Part shown: piece after piece, positions 38,091-48,224 of the stretch | How positions within the stretch are numbered: the first letter of the stretch is position 1 | Layout of the letters: each line of letters opens with the position of its first letter | NCBI RefSeq assembly: GCF_019200975.1 | Contig: NZ_JAHTMR010000002.1 | Location: forward strand, 231,679-295,678 | DNA length: 64,000 bases | Origin: Pseudomonas sp. PD9R | Lineage (GTDB): Bacteria; Pseudomonadota; Gammaproteobacteria; Pseudomonadales; Pseudomonadaceae | Direction of reading: 5' to 3' | Made by a program: the position numbers and the translations under genes | The notes under the pieces: model-generated | Seen by the model: only the letters and a program-made list of their open reading frames with translations | Told to the model about the DNA's origin: nothing | Databases searched by the model: none

Positions 38091-39097
38091 GGATAGCAAT
38101 CGTCAACGATATGCCCATGGCGGTAGAGGCCCTGCGTCGGGCGCTGGCCTTCGAGCCGGCGCATCAGGTGGTCTGGGTCGCCAGTAATGGCAAGGAAGCG
38201 GTGCAAAAGTGTGCCGAGCAGACACCGGACCTGATTCTGATGGACCTGATCATGCCAGTGATGGACGGGGTCGAAGCCACCCGGCGGATCATGGCCGAAA
38301 CGCCCTGCGCCATCGTCATTGTCACGGTGGATCGCCAGCAGAACGTGCACCGGGTGTTCGAAGCCATGGGCCATGGTGCCCTCGACGTGGTGGACACGCC
38401 CGCCCTCGGTGCCGGTAACGCCCAAGAGGCGGCGGCGCCGTTGTTGCGCAAAATCATGAACATCGGCTGGCTGATCGGCGAGAAGGGCAATCGGGAACGA
38501 CTGGCACCCAGCCCTCTGCGCAGTTCGGCCTCGCGCCAACGCCTGATCGCCATCGGTTCTTCCGCCGGCGGGCCGGCGGCGCTGGAGATATTGCTCAAGG
38601 GCCTGCCACGGGATTTTTCCGCCGCTATCGTGCTGGTCCAGCACGTGGATCAAGTCTTTGCCGCCGGCATGGCCGAATGGCTTGCCAGCGCCAGTGGTCT
38701 CGATGTGCGCCTGGCTCAGGAAGGTGAGACGCCGCAAAGCGGCACGGTGTTGTTGGCCGGCACCAACCACCATATTCGATTGTTGAAAAACGGGACGCTG
38801 GCTTACACCGCCGAACCGGTCAACGAAATTTATCGGCCCTCGATCGATGTGTTTTTCGAGAGCGTGGCCAATTACTGGAACGGCGATGCGGTAGGCGTTT
38901 TGCTTACTGGCATGGGGCGTGATGGTGCGCAAGGGCTTAAACTTCTGCGCCAACAGGGCTACCTGACCATCGCCCAGGATCAACAAAGCAGTGCGGTGTA
39001 CGGCATGCCGAAAGCGGCTGCGGCCATCGATGCCGCCGTGGAAATCCGCCCGCTGGAAAAGATAGCGCCACGATTGCTGGAGATTTTTCCCAAATGA
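38087..39097 (+). CDS. wspF: CheB-type methylesterase WspF
   Basis: This 336-residue protein has a receiver (LILMDLIMPVMDG) and a C-terminal methylesterase with Ser in IGSSAGGPAA, His in LVQHVDQVFA and Asp in MGRDGAQG. It demethylates WspA and holds the pathway down. Loss of WspF is the classic route to wrinkly colonies. The reading frame is intact here. Confidence 0.94.
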   Translation: MRIAIVNDMPMAVEALRRALAFEPAHQVVWVASNGKEAVQKCAEQTPDLILMDLIMPVMDGVEATRRIMAETPCAIVIVTVDRQQNVHRVFEAMGHGALDVVDTPALGAGNAQEAAAPLLRKIMNIGWLIGEKGNRERLAPSPLRSSASRQRLIAIGSSAGGPAALEILLKGLPRDFSAAIVLVQHVDQVFAAGMAEWLASASGLDVRLAQEGETPQSGTVLLAGTNHHIRLLKNGTLAYTAEPVNEIYRPSIDVFFESVANYWNGDAVGVLLTGMGRDGAQGLKLLRQQGYLTIAQDQQSSAVYGMPKAAAAIDAAVEIRPLEKIAPRLLEIFPK

Positions 39098-39145
39098 CTA
39101 CCCTTCACAGCAATCCTGGCCCAAGTAGTATTCAGGTGAACGCAC

Positions 39146-40147
39146 ATGAATGATTTGCAGCTCGACGACTTCAAGACCGACGAAAATGCCGCCATGGTGT
39201 TGTTGGTGGACGATCAGGCGATGATCGGCGAGGCGGTGCGGCGCGGGTTGTCGAACGAAGAAAACATCGACTTCCATTTCTGCGCCGACCCGCACCAGGC
39301 CGTTGCCCATGCGGTGCGCATCAAGCCGACGGTGATCCTCCAGGATCTGGTCATGCCAGGCCTGGATGGCCTGAGCCTGGTGCGTGAGTACCGCAACCAC
39401 CCGGCGACCAAGGACATTCCGATCATCGTCCTGTCGACCAAGGAAGACCCACTGATCAAGAGCGCGGCCTTCGCGGCGGGGGCCAATGATTATCTGGTCA
39501 AACTGCCGGACAACATCGAACTGGTGGCGCGCATTCGCTATCACTCGCGTTCGTACATGACGCTGTTGCAGCGTGATGCGGCGTATCGCGCCTTGCGTGT
39601 CAGCCAGCAGCAGTTGCTCGACACCAACCTGGTGCTGCAACGCTTGATGAACTCCGATGGCCTGACCGGACTGTCGAACCGTCGGCATTTCGATGAATAC
39701 ATGGAACTTGAATGGCGCCGCTCGTTGCGTGAGCAGAGCCAATTGTCGCTGCTGATGATCGACGTGGACTATTTCAAGACCTACAACGACACCTTCGGCC
39801 ACCTGGAAGGCGACGAAGCCCTGCGCAAAGTCGCGGCGGCAATCCGCGACGCCAGCGCCCGACCTTCGGACCTCCCGGCTCGTTACGGCGGCGAAGAATT
39901 CGCCCTGGTCCTGCCCAACACCTCTCAGGGCGGCGCGCGGCTGGTCGCGGAAAAACTGCGCATGACCGTCGAAGCCTTGAAAATCCCGCACATCTCGCCG
40001 AGCGAAGGATCAAGCCTGACCATCAGCATCGGCCTGTCGACCATCACTCCGGTGGCGGGCAGCAATTGCCGCGAACTGATCTCGGCGGCGGACAAGGGGC
40101 TGTATCTGGCGAAGAACAATGGGCGTAATCAGGTGGGGATTGAATAA
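39146..40147 (+). CDS. wspR: Diguanylate cyclase response regulator WspR
   Basis: This 333-residue protein has a receiver with [11 protein letters not shown] and a GGDEF-family domain with the active motif RYGGEEF. The inhibitory I-site RPSD stands five residues before GGEEF, so product inhibition should work. It makes cyclic di-GMP when phosphorylated by WspE and drives surface attachment. A 48-base gap separates it from wspF. Confidence 0.96.
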   Translation: MNDLQLDDFKTDENAAMVLLVDDQAMIGEAVRRGLSNEENIDFHFCADPHQAVAHAVRIKPTVILQDLVMPGLDGLSLVREYRNHPATKDIPIIVLSTKEDPLIKSAAFAAGANDYLVKLPDNIELVARIRYHSRSYMTLLQRDAAYRALRVSQQQLLDTNLVLQRLMNSDGLTGLSNRRHFDEYMELEWRRSLREQSQLSLLMIDVDYFKTYNDTFGHLEGDEALRKVAAAIRDASARPSDLPARYGGEEFALVLPNTSQGGARLVAEKLRMTVEALKIPHISPSEGSSLTISIGLSTITPVAGSNCRELISAADKGLYLAKNNGRNQVGIE

Positions 40148-40166
40148 ACGAGCGATAGACGTTCGT

Positions 40167-40255
40167 TGTAGGAGCTGCCGAAGGCTGCGATCTTTTGATC
40201 TTTGCCGTTAAGTTAAAGCGACATCAAAAGATCGCGGCCTTCGGCAGCTCCTACA
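40167..40255. repeat. REP pair, family 1 (facing arms)
   Basis: TGTAGGAGCTGCCGAAGGCT faces GGCCTTCGGCAGCTCCTACA. It follows the wspR stop and may serve as the operon's RNA end. Confidence 0.9.
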
Positions 40256-40375
40256 AGTGCTCGCCGCAATCTCCAAAACCATTCACCCCTAAAGCCGCCA
40301 AGCGGACTGCCGTTGGCGGCTGTTTGCCGTTATACTCGCCGGCTTTCAAAAGTTCGCCAACGAGTGCTGCCCGCC

Positions 40376-41471
40376 ATGGAAATCAACCCGATCCTTAACA
40401 GTATCAAGGACCTGTCCGAGCGCTCCGAAACTATTCGGGGGTATCTTTGACTACGATCAAAAGCATGAGCGTCTGACTGAAGTCAATCGCGAGCTTGAAG
40501 ATCCGAGTGTCTGGAACAACCCTGAGTACGCTCAGAACCTGGGTCGCGAGCGCTCGCTGCTGGCCCAGATCGTAGAAACCCTTGATGAGATGTCCAGCGG
40601 TCTGGCCGATGCCAAGGACTTGCTGTTGATGTCTGCCGAGGAAGAAGACCAGGCCGCCGTCGACGACGTAGCCCTTGAAGTGGAGCGTCTGCGCGAAGCC
40701 CTCGAGAAGCTCGAATTCCGTCGCATGTTCAGCGGTGAGATGGACGCCAACAACGCCTACCTGGACATCCAGGCCGGCTCCGGCGGTACCGAAGCGCAAG
40801 ACTGGGCCAACATCCTGTTGCGCATGTACCTGCGCTGGGCTGACAAACGCGGCTTCGATGCGACCATCATGGAGCTGTCGGCCGGTGAAGTTGCCGGGAT
40901 CAAGGGCGCTACCGTGCACATCAAGGGCGAATACGCCTTTGGCTGGCTGCGTACCGAAATCGGCGTGCACCGTCTGGTGCGCAAGAGCCCGTTCGACTCC
41001 GGCAACCGTCGTCACACCTCGTTCTCCGCGGTGTTCGTATCGCCGGAAATCGATGACAACATTGAAATCGACATCAACCCGTCGGACCTGCGGATCGATA
41101 CCTATCGTTCCTCCGGTGCCGGTGGTCAGCACGTAAACACCACCGACTCGGCGGTACGTATCACCCACGTACCGACCAACACCGTGGTCAGCTGCCAGAA
41201 CGAACGTTCCCAGCACGCGAACAAAGACACCGCGATGAAAATGCTGCGGGCGCGCTTGTACGAGCAGGAAGTGCAGAAACGCAACGCTGCCTCGCAAGCA
41301 CTGGAAGACACCAAGTCGGATATCGGCTGGGGTCACCAGATCCGCTCGTACGTGCTCGATGCGTCGCGAATCAAGGATTTGCGCACTAACATCGAACGCA
41401 GCGACTGCGACAAGGTGCTCGACGGCGACATCGACGAATACCTGGTGGCCAGCCTGAAACAAGGGCTCTAA
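40376..41471 (+). CDS. prfB: Peptide chain release factor 2 (programmed +1 frameshift)
   Basis: RF2 recognises UGA and UAA. Translation starts at ATG 40376, reaches an in-frame TGA as codon 25, and must slip +1 on CTT to continue at 40449, giving 364 residues. The later frame has the stop-recognition SPF (RKSPFDSG) and the peptidyl-transferase GGQ (SGAGGQHVN). RF2 controls its own level through this shift. Simple frame searches begin it at 40590 and lose the first 70 or so residues. Confidence 0.96.
40436..40450 (+). promoter_or_regulatory. prfB: prfB +1 frameshift site
   Basis: An internal Shine-Dalgarno-like GGGGG stands just before TAT, followed by CTT TGA C. This is the standard prfB slippery signal: slow UGA decoding at low RF2 lets the ribosome move from CTT to TTT. 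Confidence 0.95.
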
Positions 41472-41488
41472 GGCCCGCCCTACAGACT

Positions 41489-41512
41489 TGTAGGAGCGAG
41501 GCTTGCCCGCGA
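41489..41512. repeat. Single REP, family 2
   Basis: TTGTAGGAGCGAGGCTTGCC followed by CGCG is one copy without a facing partner. It lies in the short prfB-lysS gap. Confidence 0.8.
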
Positions 41513-41563
41513 ACCCCGGCTCATGGCCGGGGGCAACGAACCTGTGATGGAATTTTTAAAGAC

Positions 41564-43066
41564 ATGAGCGACCTAGAACTCGACCCGCAAGCCCTGCAAC
41601 AGGAAGAAAACTCCCTGATCGCCCTGCGCAAGGAAAAGCTTGCTGCCGAGCGCGCCAAGGGCAATGCCTTCCCGAACGACTTCCGCCGCGAAAACTACTG
41701 CGAAGACTTGCAGAAGCAGTACGCGGACAAGACCAAGGAAGAGCTGGCAGAGGCTGCAATCCCGGTCAAGGTTGCCGGTCGCATCATGCTCAACCGTGGC
41801 TCGTTCATGGTGATCCAGGACATGACCGGTCGCATTCAGGTTTACGTCAACCGTAAAACCCTGTCCGAAGACACCCTGGCCGCGGTGAAAACCTGGGACA
41901 TGGGCGACATCATTGCCGCCGTTGGCACCCTGGCCCGTTCCGGCAAGGGCGACCTGTACGTTGAAATGACCGAAGTGCGCCTGCTGACCAAGTCGCTGCG
42001 CCCGCTGCCAGACAAGCACCACGGTCTGACCGACACCGAACAGCGCTACCGTCAGCGTTATGTTGACCTGATCGTCAACGAAGAAGTGCGCCAGACGTTC
42101 CGCGTGCGTTCGCAAGTCATCGCCCACATCCGCAGCTTCCTGATGAAGCGTGACTTCCTGGAAGTGGAAACGCCGATGCTGCAAACCATTCCGGGCGGCG
42201 CGGCAGCCAAGCCGTTTGAAACTCACCACAACGCGCTGGACATGGAAATGTTCCTGCGTATCGCCCCGGAGCTGTACCTCAAGCGTCTGGTGGTTGGCGG
42301 GTTTGAAAAGGTGTTCGAGATCAACCGCAACTTCCGTAACGAAGGCGTTTCGACTCGTCACAACCCTGAATTCACCATGTTGGAGTTCTACCAGGCTTAC
42401 GCCGATTACGAAGACAACATGGACCTGACCGAAGAACTGTTCCGCGAGTTGGCGCAGCTGGTCCTGGGCAGCACCGACGTGCCGTACGGCGACAAGGTGT
42501 TCCACTTCGGCGAGCCGTTCGTGCGTCTGTCGGTTTTTGACTCGATCCTCAAGTACAACCCTGAGCTGACCGCTGACGACCTGAATGACATCGACAAGGC
42601 CCGCGCCATCGCCAAGAAAGCCGGTGCCAAAGTGCTGGGCTTCGAGGGTCTGGGCAAGCTGCAAGTGATGATTTTCGAAGAACTGGTCGAGCACAAGCTG
42701 GAACAGCCGCACTTCATTACTCAGTATCCGTTCGAAGTGTCGCCGCTGGCCCGTCGTAACGACGACAACCCGAACGTCACCGACCGTTTCGAACTGTTCA
42801 TCGGTGGCCGCGAAATCGCCAACGCCTACTCCGAGTTGAACGACGCGGAAGACCAGGCCGAGCGTTTCATGGCGCAGGTGGCCGACAAGGACGCCGGCGA
42901 CGACGAAGCCATGCACTACGACGCCGACTTCGTTCGCGCTTTGGAGTACGGCATGCCGCCAACGGCGGGTGAAGGCATCGGCATCGACCGTCTGGTGATG
43001 TTGCTGACCAACTCTCCGTCGATCCGCGACGTGATCCTGTTCCCGCACATGCGGCCGCAGGCATAA
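41564..43066 (+). CDS. lysS: Lysyl-tRNA synthetase, class II
   Basis: This 500-residue enzyme has an N-terminal OB-fold for the anticodon and a class II core with motif 2 [20 protein letters not shown] and motif 3 [11 protein letters not shown]. It charges tRNA-Lys. The order prfB-lysS is widely conserved in gammaproteobacteria. A clear terminator follows. Confidence 0.97.
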   Translation: MSDLELDPQALQQEENSLIALRKEKLAAERAKGNAFPNDFRRENYCEDLQKQYADKTKEELAEAAIPVKVAGRIMLNRGSFMVIQDMTGRIQVYVNRKTLSEDTLAAVKTWDMGDIIAAVGTLARSGKGDLYVEMTEVRLLTKSLRPLPDKHHGLTDTEQRYRQRYVDLIVNEEVRQTFRVRSQVIAHIRSFLMKRDFLEVETPMLQTIPGGAAAKPFETHHNALDMEMFLRIAPELYLKRLVVGGFEKVFEINRNFRNEGVSTRHNPEFTMLEFYQAYADYEDNMDLTEELFRELAQLVLGSTDVPYGDKVFHFGEPFVRLSVFDSILKYNPELTADDLNDIDKARAIAKKAGAKVLGFEGLGKLQVMIFEELVEHKLEQPHFITQYPFEVSPLARRNDDNPNVTDRFELFIGGREIANAYSELNDAEDQAERFMAQVADKDAGDDEAMHYDADFVRALEYGMPPTAGEGIGIDRLVMLLTNSPSIRDVILFPHMRPQA

Positions 43067-43080
43067 GTGTTTCAATTAAA

Positions 43081-43105
43081 AAGCCGCCTTTTCAGGCGGC
43101 TTTTT
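43081..43105 (+). terminator. Rho-independent terminator after lysS
   Basis: AAGCCGCC and GGCGGCTT form an 8-pair stem around TTTTCA, followed by a run of T. Confidence 0.92.
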
Positions 43106-43165
43106 ATTGCCTGTCTGGTACAAACGTATCAACTTGTTACTTTCATCTGAGAGGAAAGACCTGTC

Positions 43166-43882
43166 GTGAATCGTGCAATGGCTCAAGAAGGTGCAGCGGG
43201 TATCGCCACTGCGGTCGCTGAAAGTGTTCAGTACCAGGGCCGCAAGGCCAGCCGACAGGGCAGCGAGCAGCGTCGACAGGACATTCTCGATGCCGCGATG
43301 CGCATCGTCGTGCGCGATGGCGTGCGCGCCGTGCGCCATCGCGCGGTGGCTGCCGAGGCCGGTGTGCCGTTGTCGGCCACCACTTACTATTTCAAGGATA
43401 TCGATGACTTGCTCACCGATACCTTCGCTCAATACGTCGAACGCAGCGCGGCCTACATGGCCAAACTGTGGGTGAACAACGAAGGGCTGCTGCGCGAGAT
43501 GATCGACAGTGGCGACGGCAGTCCCGCCGCTCGGTCACGCCTGGCAGACGAAATTGCACGGCTGATGACCGATTATGTGCACCGCCAATTGGTCACCCGT
43601 CGTGAACACTTGATGGCCGAGCAGGCATTCCGTCAGGAAGCGTTGCTGAACCCGCGTCTGGCCGGGTTGGTGCGCTCGCATCAGCAAATTCTGTTGCAGG
43701 GTTCCTGCCAGCTTTTTCAGGTGTTGGGTTCTCATGAGCCACAACAGGATGCCAAAGTGTTGACGGCTATAATCGGACGGATGGAATATCAGGGCCTGCT
43801 CAACGACGCCGACCCAGCGGCCGAAGAGGAAATGCTCGGCATCCTTAAGCGGTATATGCACCTGGTACTCGCGTCGGTCTAA
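43166..43882 (+). CDS. TetR family regulator
   Basis: This 238-residue protein has an N-terminal tail of about 35 residues, then a TetR helix-turn-helix (QDILDAAMRIVVRDG, and VPLSATTYYFKDID as recognition region). The GTG at 43166 follows GAGGAAAG at good spacing; an ATG four codons later is an alternative. No target is adjacent in an obvious way, and the effector is unknown. Confidence 0.87.
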   Translation: MNRAMAQEGAAGIATAVAESVQYQGRKASRQGSEQRRQDILDAAMRIVVRDGVRAVRHRAVAAEAGVPLSATTYYFKDIDDLLTDTFAQYVERSAAYMAKLWVNNEGLLREMIDSGDGSPAARSRLADEIARLMTDYVHRQLVTRREHLMAEQAFRQEALLNPRLAGLVRSHQQILLQGSCQLFQVLGSHEPQQDAKVLTAIIGRMEYQGLLNDADPAAEEEMLGILKRYMHLVLASV

Positions 43883-43883
43883 T

Positions 43884-43976
43884 CCCTGTAGGAGCGAGCT
43901 TGCTCGCGATGGTCTGACATTCAACATCGTTGTTGTGTGACACACCGCGATCGCGAGCAAGCTCGCTCCTACAGGG
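43884..43976. repeat. REP pair, family 2 (facing arms)
   Basis: CCTGTAGGAGCGAGCTTGCT faces AGCAAGCTCGCTCCTACAGG. The inner palindrome GCGAGCNNGCTCGC is typical of this second family. Confidence 0.92.
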
Positions 43977-44004
43977 GACGGCGTTGTTTCATAGGGAGTG
44001 TTGA

Positions 44005-44559
44005 ATGAAAGCCTGGCGTGTCGTCGTGATCGCCTTGTCGTTCCTGCTGCTCAGTGGCTGCCTGGTGACCTTCAAGGAACCGCTGCCCACCAGCGAGCCC
44101 GCGCCCAAAGGGTTGCTCGGTAAGTGGACCAGCACCAACGCCTGGGGTGAGCCGGTCAACCTGGAGTTGACGCGCATCGGCGACAATCACTATCAGGCCG
44201 TCAGCTATTTCCGGGCCAAACCCAAAGAGCGCGAGGCCTATCCGTTCACGGTAACGCGCCATGGCAGCCGCTGGTATCTGTCGGCGAAAGTGCCGGCACA
44301 GTTCGGCGGAAACTTCACGATTGCCGGGTTCGAACTGACCGATAAACATGAACTGGTGGTCTACAACCTCGACCTTGAGCAGATCAATCAGGCCCTGCAG
44401 CAAAAAGCCCTGAACGGCGAAAGCTTTCAAACCAATGACGGCGATGGCGTGTTGATCAACAGCAACATGGAGCAGATTTCCGCTTACCTCGATGACCCGG
44501 CCAACTCCGATGTGTTCGTCGAAGTGGTGCGTTACCAACGCCAGGCCAAAGCCAAATAA
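44005..44559 (+). CDS. Hypothetical lipoprotein
   Basis: This 184-residue protein has a lipoprotein signal with lipobox LLSGC (Cys19), followed by a soluble domain that opens with GKWTSTNAWGEP. No family is recognised with certainty. It is 33 bases upstream of the QEGLA-motif gene in the same direction and probably shares its transcript. Confidence 0.78.
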   Translation: MKAWRVVVIALSFLLLSGCLVTFKEPLPTSEPAPKGLLGKWTSTNAWGEPVNLELTRIGDNHYQAVSYFRAKPKEREAYPFTVTRHGSRWYLSAKVPAQFGGNFTIAGFELTDKHELVVYNLDLEQINQALQQKALNGESFQTNDGDGVLINSNMEQISAYLDDPANSDVFVEVVRYQRQAKAK

Positions 44560-44592
44560 CCCCAGCACATAACGGTTTTACAGGAGTTTCGG

Positions 44593-45870
44593 GTGGACGA
44601 TTACCAGCAGTCGATACGCATTTTGTCCGATCGCATTGTGCTGGCGCAGACGCCGATCCGCGTCCTTGATGCGGTCAAATGGGACGAGAACATCCGCAAG
44701 GGTTTCCTCAAGGCCAAGGGCAAGGAAATGCCGGCGGTGGATCGCGACTATTACCTGAACCGGCCACTATCGTTCGACTCCAGCAAAGTGAAGCTGGAGT
44801 TCCAGAACATCGAGCGCGACATCACCCGCCAGCTCGGCCAGTTCAACCCGGTCGGGCAGATCATGCGCCGCATGTGCAAGGAATACCGGATGGTGGTGCG
44901 CATGCTCGAAGCGCGCGGCACCGAGGATTTCGGTCTGATTTCCCAAGAACTGTACGGCGCTGCGTCCGACGCGTTCCATGCCGGCGACCCGACGCTGTCC
45001 GACCTGGGCATGATGTTGTCCGAGTACCTGAACAACATCGACGGTCGCGGCGACCTCAAGGATGAGCCGAAGACCTTGACCGCCAAGGACGCCGTCAACC
45101 TGCTGCAGACCCGCTTGAACAAAGTGTTCGGCGAGGCCGAGGAAACCATTCGGGTGTTCGAGTCCGACGGCATCGTTGCGGATGCGGCGGCGGGCGCCGA
45201 CTACATCAAGATCCGCGCCGACGCGATGTTCAACGACCGCGACGTGCGGGCGCTGGAAGTCCATGAAGGGCTGGTGCACGTCGGCACCACCCTCAACGGC
45301 CTTAACCAGCCGATCTGCACCTTCCTCGCCAAGGGGCCGCCCTCGTCGACCGTGACTCAGGAAGGCCTGGCGATCCTGATGGAAATCATCACCTTCGCCT
45401 CTTACCCGAGCCGCCTGCGCAAACTTACCAACCGCACGCGGGCCATTCACATGGTGGAAGAGGGCGCCGACTTCCTGCAGGTGTTCGAGTTCTTCCGCGA
45501 GCAAGGTTTCGAAATGCCCGAGAGCTACAGCAACGCCAGTCGCGTTTTCCGTGGCTCGGTGCCGACAGGTCTGCCATTTACCAAAGACTTGTCCTACCTC
45601 AAGGGCTTCATCATGATTTACAACTACATTCAGTTGGCGGTGCGTAAAGGCAAGTTGGAGCAGATACCGCTGCTGTTCTGCGGCAAGACCACGCTGGAAG
45701 ACATGCGCACCTTGCGTCAGTTGGTGGATGAAGGGTTGGTGGTGCCGCCGAAATATTTGCCGGAGCAGTTCCGTGACATGAACGCGTTGTCGGCGTGGAT
45801 GTGCTTCTCCAACTTCCTGAATCACCTGAGCCTGGATCGGATCGAGGCGGATTACTCCAACATATTGTGA
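44593..45870 (+). CDS. QEGLA-motif protein (DUF1704-like, putative zinc peptidase-type)
   Basis: This 425-residue cytosolic protein has HEGLVHVGTTLNG and the family hallmark QEGLA (about residue 256). Database names call such proteins flavohemoglobin expression-modulating QEGLA motif proteins. The two motifs look like a metallopeptidase-type HExxH variant, which is inference. The start is GTG with CAGGAG before it. Confidence 0.83.
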   Translation: MDDYQQSIRILSDRIVLAQTPIRVLDAVKWDENIRKGFLKAKGKEMPAVDRDYYLNRPLSFDSSKVKLEFQNIERDITRQLGQFNPVGQIMRRMCKEYRMVVRMLEARGTEDFGLISQELYGAASDAFHAGDPTLSDLGMMLSEYLNNIDGRGDLKDEPKTLTAKDAVNLLQTRLNKVFGEAEETIRVFESDGIVADAAAGADYIKIRADAMFNDRDVRALEVHEGLVHVGTTLNGLNQPICTFLAKGPPSSTVTQEGLAILMEIITFASYPSRLRKLTNRTRAIHMVEEGADFLQVFEFFREQGFEMPESYSNASRVFRGSVPTGLPFTKDLSYLKGFIMIYNYIQLAVRKGKLEQIPLLFCGKTTLEDMRTLRQLVDEGLVVPPKYLPEQFRDMNALSAWMCFSNFLNHLSLDRIEADYSNIL

Positions 45871-45875
45871 TGCCG

Positions 45876-45976
45876 TCAAAAGATCGCAGCCTGCGGCAGC
45901 TCCTACATTGATCGAGTACATCCGCGACATTGCGGCATACACAAAACCTGTAGGAGCTGCCGAAGGCTGCGATCTT
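45876..45976. repeat. REP pair, family 1 (arms pointing apart)
   Basis: AGATCGCAGCCTGCGGCAGC is followed, about 45 bases on, by CTGTAGGAGCTGCCGAAGGC. It lies between the QEGLA gene and the lipoprotein hydrolase gene. Confidence 0.87.
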
Positions 45977-46028
45977 GGCGATTGGAGCCGTATCGAAAAT
46001 CCCCAAATCAATTGCGAGGTTTCACCGG

Positions 46029-46943
46029 ATGAGATTCCTCGGCATCCTCTGCCTTCTCCTGGCCTTGAGCGGTTGCAGTTCGCTGCTGTTCTACCCCGAA
46101 TCCGGCCAGCTGTTCACCCCGGAAAAAGCCAAGCTCGAATACCGTGATGTCACGCTGGTCACCGCCGACGGACTCAAGTTGCACGGCTGGTGGCTGCCGG
46201 CGAAAAAAGGTGTCGAGGTCAAGGGCACGGTGCTGCACTTGCATGGCAACGGCGGCAATCTGCCGATGCACCTGGGCGGTAGCTACTGGTTGCCAGAGCA
46301 AGGCTATCAAGTGTTGCTGCTGGACTATCGCGGTTATGGCCTGTCCGAAGGCGAGCCCAGTCTGCCGGCGATTTATCAGGACATCGACGCCGCGTTCAAA
46401 TGGCTCGACCAGGCGCCGGAGGTCAAGGGCAAACCGCTGATACTGCTCGGCCAAAGCCTCGGTGGTTCGATGGCGGTTCACTACCTTGGGCAACACCCCG
46501 AGCGGCAGAAACAACTCAAGGCGTTTGTGCTCGATGGCGTGCCCGCGAGCTACCGCAGCGTCGGTCAGTTTGCCCTGAGCCATTCATGGGCGCTGTGGGC
46601 ATTCCAGGTGCCGCTGTCGTGGCTGGTGCCGGATGGCGACAGCGCGATCAATTCCATGGCGCAAGTCAACGGCGTGCCGAAACTGATCTACCACAGCATC
46701 GACGATCCGATCGTGCCTCTTTCCAATGGCATCCGACTGTATCAAGCTGCGCCGCCGCCAAGGGTGCTGCAATTGACCCGTGGCGGCCACGTGCAAACGT
46801 TCGCCGACCCGGTCTGGCGCAAAGTCATGCTGCGTTTTCTTGATGATCCGCAGCATTTCAACGGCCTGCGCCGCCTGGGTGAAGTCCCGAATTACCCGGC
46901 ACCCCCGAATTCTGAAGATGAACCACCAGAGAGTCCGCAATGA
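46029..46943 (+). CDS. Alpha/beta hydrolase, lipid-anchored
   Basis: This 304-residue protein has a lipoprotein signal with lipobox ALSGC, the oxyanion motif LHGNGGN, the nucleophile elbow GQSLGG, an Asp near HSIDDPIVP and a His in GGHVQTF. This gives a complete triad, so it is probably a periplasmic or outer-membrane-anchored esterase or peptidase of the BEM46-like type. The ATG at 46029 is chosen over 45975 because it starts the signal peptide. Confidence 0.85.
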   Translation: MRFLGILCLLLALSGCSSLLFYPESGQLFTPEKAKLEYRDVTLVTADGLKLHGWWLPAKKGVEVKGTVLHLHGNGGNLPMHLGGSYWLPEQGYQVLLLDYRGYGLSEGEPSLPAIYQDIDAAFKWLDQAPEVKGKPLILLGQSLGGSMAVHYLGQHPERQKQLKAFVLDGVPASYRSVGQFALSHSWALWAFQVPLSWLVPDGDSAINSMAQVNGVPKLIYHSIDDPIVPLSNGIRLYQAAPPPRVLQLTRGGHVQTFADPVWRKVMLRFLDDPQHFNGLRRLGEVPNYPAPPNSEDEPPESPQ

Positions 46944-47269
46944 GTGAAGAACGTAACGCCATCCCGCTGATCATCACCGGTATCTGCAGCATCCTCGGCA
47001 CCGTAGGCGCCCTGTGGTGGTACGGCTACCTGCACTTCGCCAAGCCTGAGGATGCGTTGCTGCTCAACGAATTCACCATGCTCAAGACCGTGCCGGGCGA
47101 GGACTACAAAGTCTCCCTTGAGCCAGCGGCCCAAGTGGCCCAGTGCATCGATGGCGTGCTGGTGTTGTTCGATACCGAGCAGAAGGGCCTGAGCGGTGTG
47201 CTGATCAACGGCCAGAAAAAGGCTGTGCGTTGCATGGGGCAGGAAACACCGCAGAAGTTGCAACCGTGA
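46940..47269 (+). CDS. Small single-pass membrane protein
   Basis: This 109-residue protein has one N-terminal hydrophobic helix (IPLIITGICSILGTVGALWW) and a soluble tail of about 75 residues with two Cys (QCIDG and RCMGQ). The ATG overlaps the hydrolase stop as ATGA. No known family is recognised. It is likely a partner of the anchored hydrolase. Confidence 0.75.
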   Translation: MSEERNAIPLIITGICSILGTVGALWWYGYLHFAKPEDALLLNEFTMLKTVPGEDYKVSLEPAAQVAQCIDGVLVLFDTEQKGLSGVLINGQKKAVRCMGQETPQKLQP

Positions 47270-47274
47270 TCCCG

Positions 47275-47368
47275 CTGTAGGAGCGAGGCTTGCCCGCGAA
47301 GAACGATAACGCGATGTATCTGAGAGACCGCGTTGTCCCTTTCGCGGGCAAGCCTCGCTCCTACAGGG
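47275..47368. repeat. REP pair, family 2 (facing arms)
   Basis: CTGTAGGAGCGAGGCTTGCC faces GGCAAGCCTCGCTCCTACAG. It separates convergent genes, where it could end both transcripts. Confidence 0.92.
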
Positions 47369-47384
47369 AATGTTGCAATGGTGA

Positions 47385-48179
47385 TTACTGCGTGTTGGCA
47401 CTGATCGCCGAACGCGGAATCACCGGCTGATTGTCATTGGAAATCGTCACTTCCACTCGACGGTTTTGCGCCCGGCCCGAGGTGCTGGCGTTATCCGCCA
47501 CCGGGTATTCCTTGCCGTAACCTTGAGCGACGATGCGTGTCGGGTCGACGCCCATCTTCACCAGCGCCATCCGCACTGAACTGGCGCGACGCTCCGATAG
47601 CGACTGGTTGTGCGACGCCGTACCGGTGCTGTCGGTATAACCCTCGACGATCACTTTGCGGTCGGGGTTTTCCTGAAGGTACTGGGCCAGTTTGTTGATG
47701 TTCATCAAACCGTTGGATTTCAGCTCGGCCTTGTCGGTGGCGAACAGCACGTCGCCGAAAGTCACCAGCGTGCCGCGATCGGTTTGCTTGGCGTTAAGGC
47801 TGTCTTGCAGCTGTTTGATCTGCTGGTCGCGAGCATCCAGGCGAGCCTGGGCCCGTTGCGCCGAAGCGTTTTTCAGGTTGGCTTCAGCAGTGCGCAGGAC
47901 GATGGTCTGCTTCGCCACTTCCACTCGCTGATTAGTCAAATACGCAAGTTGATCGACTTTGGCCGGGTCTTGCTTGTCCATGTAGGCCTTGTCAGCCTTG
48001 TCCAGATAATCGCTGGCGTCCTTGGTTTCCAGCGCCGCGACCTTGCTCGCCTGCGGATTGGCTTGCAGGCCGGAATAGTTGGTTCGGGCCTGTTCAAGGT
48101 TGGCGTTGGGTGGGGTCGAGCAAGCGGCCAATGCAACACTCGCAGCCAGCAGGGCAGGGATCATCAATTTGGAATTCAT
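47385..48179 (-). CDS. OmpA-family lipoprotein with DUF4398-like N-terminal domain
   Basis: This 264-residue protein has lipobox LAAC, a helical DUF4398-like segment (about 25-140) rich in Ala, Lys and Gln, and a C-terminal OmpA domain that binds peptidoglycan (EGYTDSTGTASHNQSLSERR). It should tie the outer membrane to the wall. The gene 45 bases upstream encodes a protein related to its N-terminal half. Confidence 0.9.
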   Translation of the reverse strand: MNSKLMIPALLAASVALAACSTPPNANLEQARTNYSGLQANPQASKVAALETKDASDYLDKADKAYMDKQDPAKVDQLAYLTNQRVEVAKQTIVLRTAEANLKNASAQRAQARLDARDQQIKQLQDSLNAKQTDRGTLVTFGDVLFATDKAELKSNGLMNINKLAQYLQENPDRKVIVEGYTDSTGTASHNQSLSERRASSVRMALVKMGVDPTRIVAQGYGKEYPVADNASTSGRAQNRRVEVTISNDNQPVIPRSAISANTQ

Positions 48180-48224
48180 GGTTTCGTCCTTTTAGTCATG
48201 TAAGAAATACGTCGTGCCGCGCCG

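Noticed and set aside
41573..43075. 500-residue open frame antisense to lysS
   Set aside because: It mirrors lysS almost exactly. Long antisense frames are expected from strong third-position GC bias.
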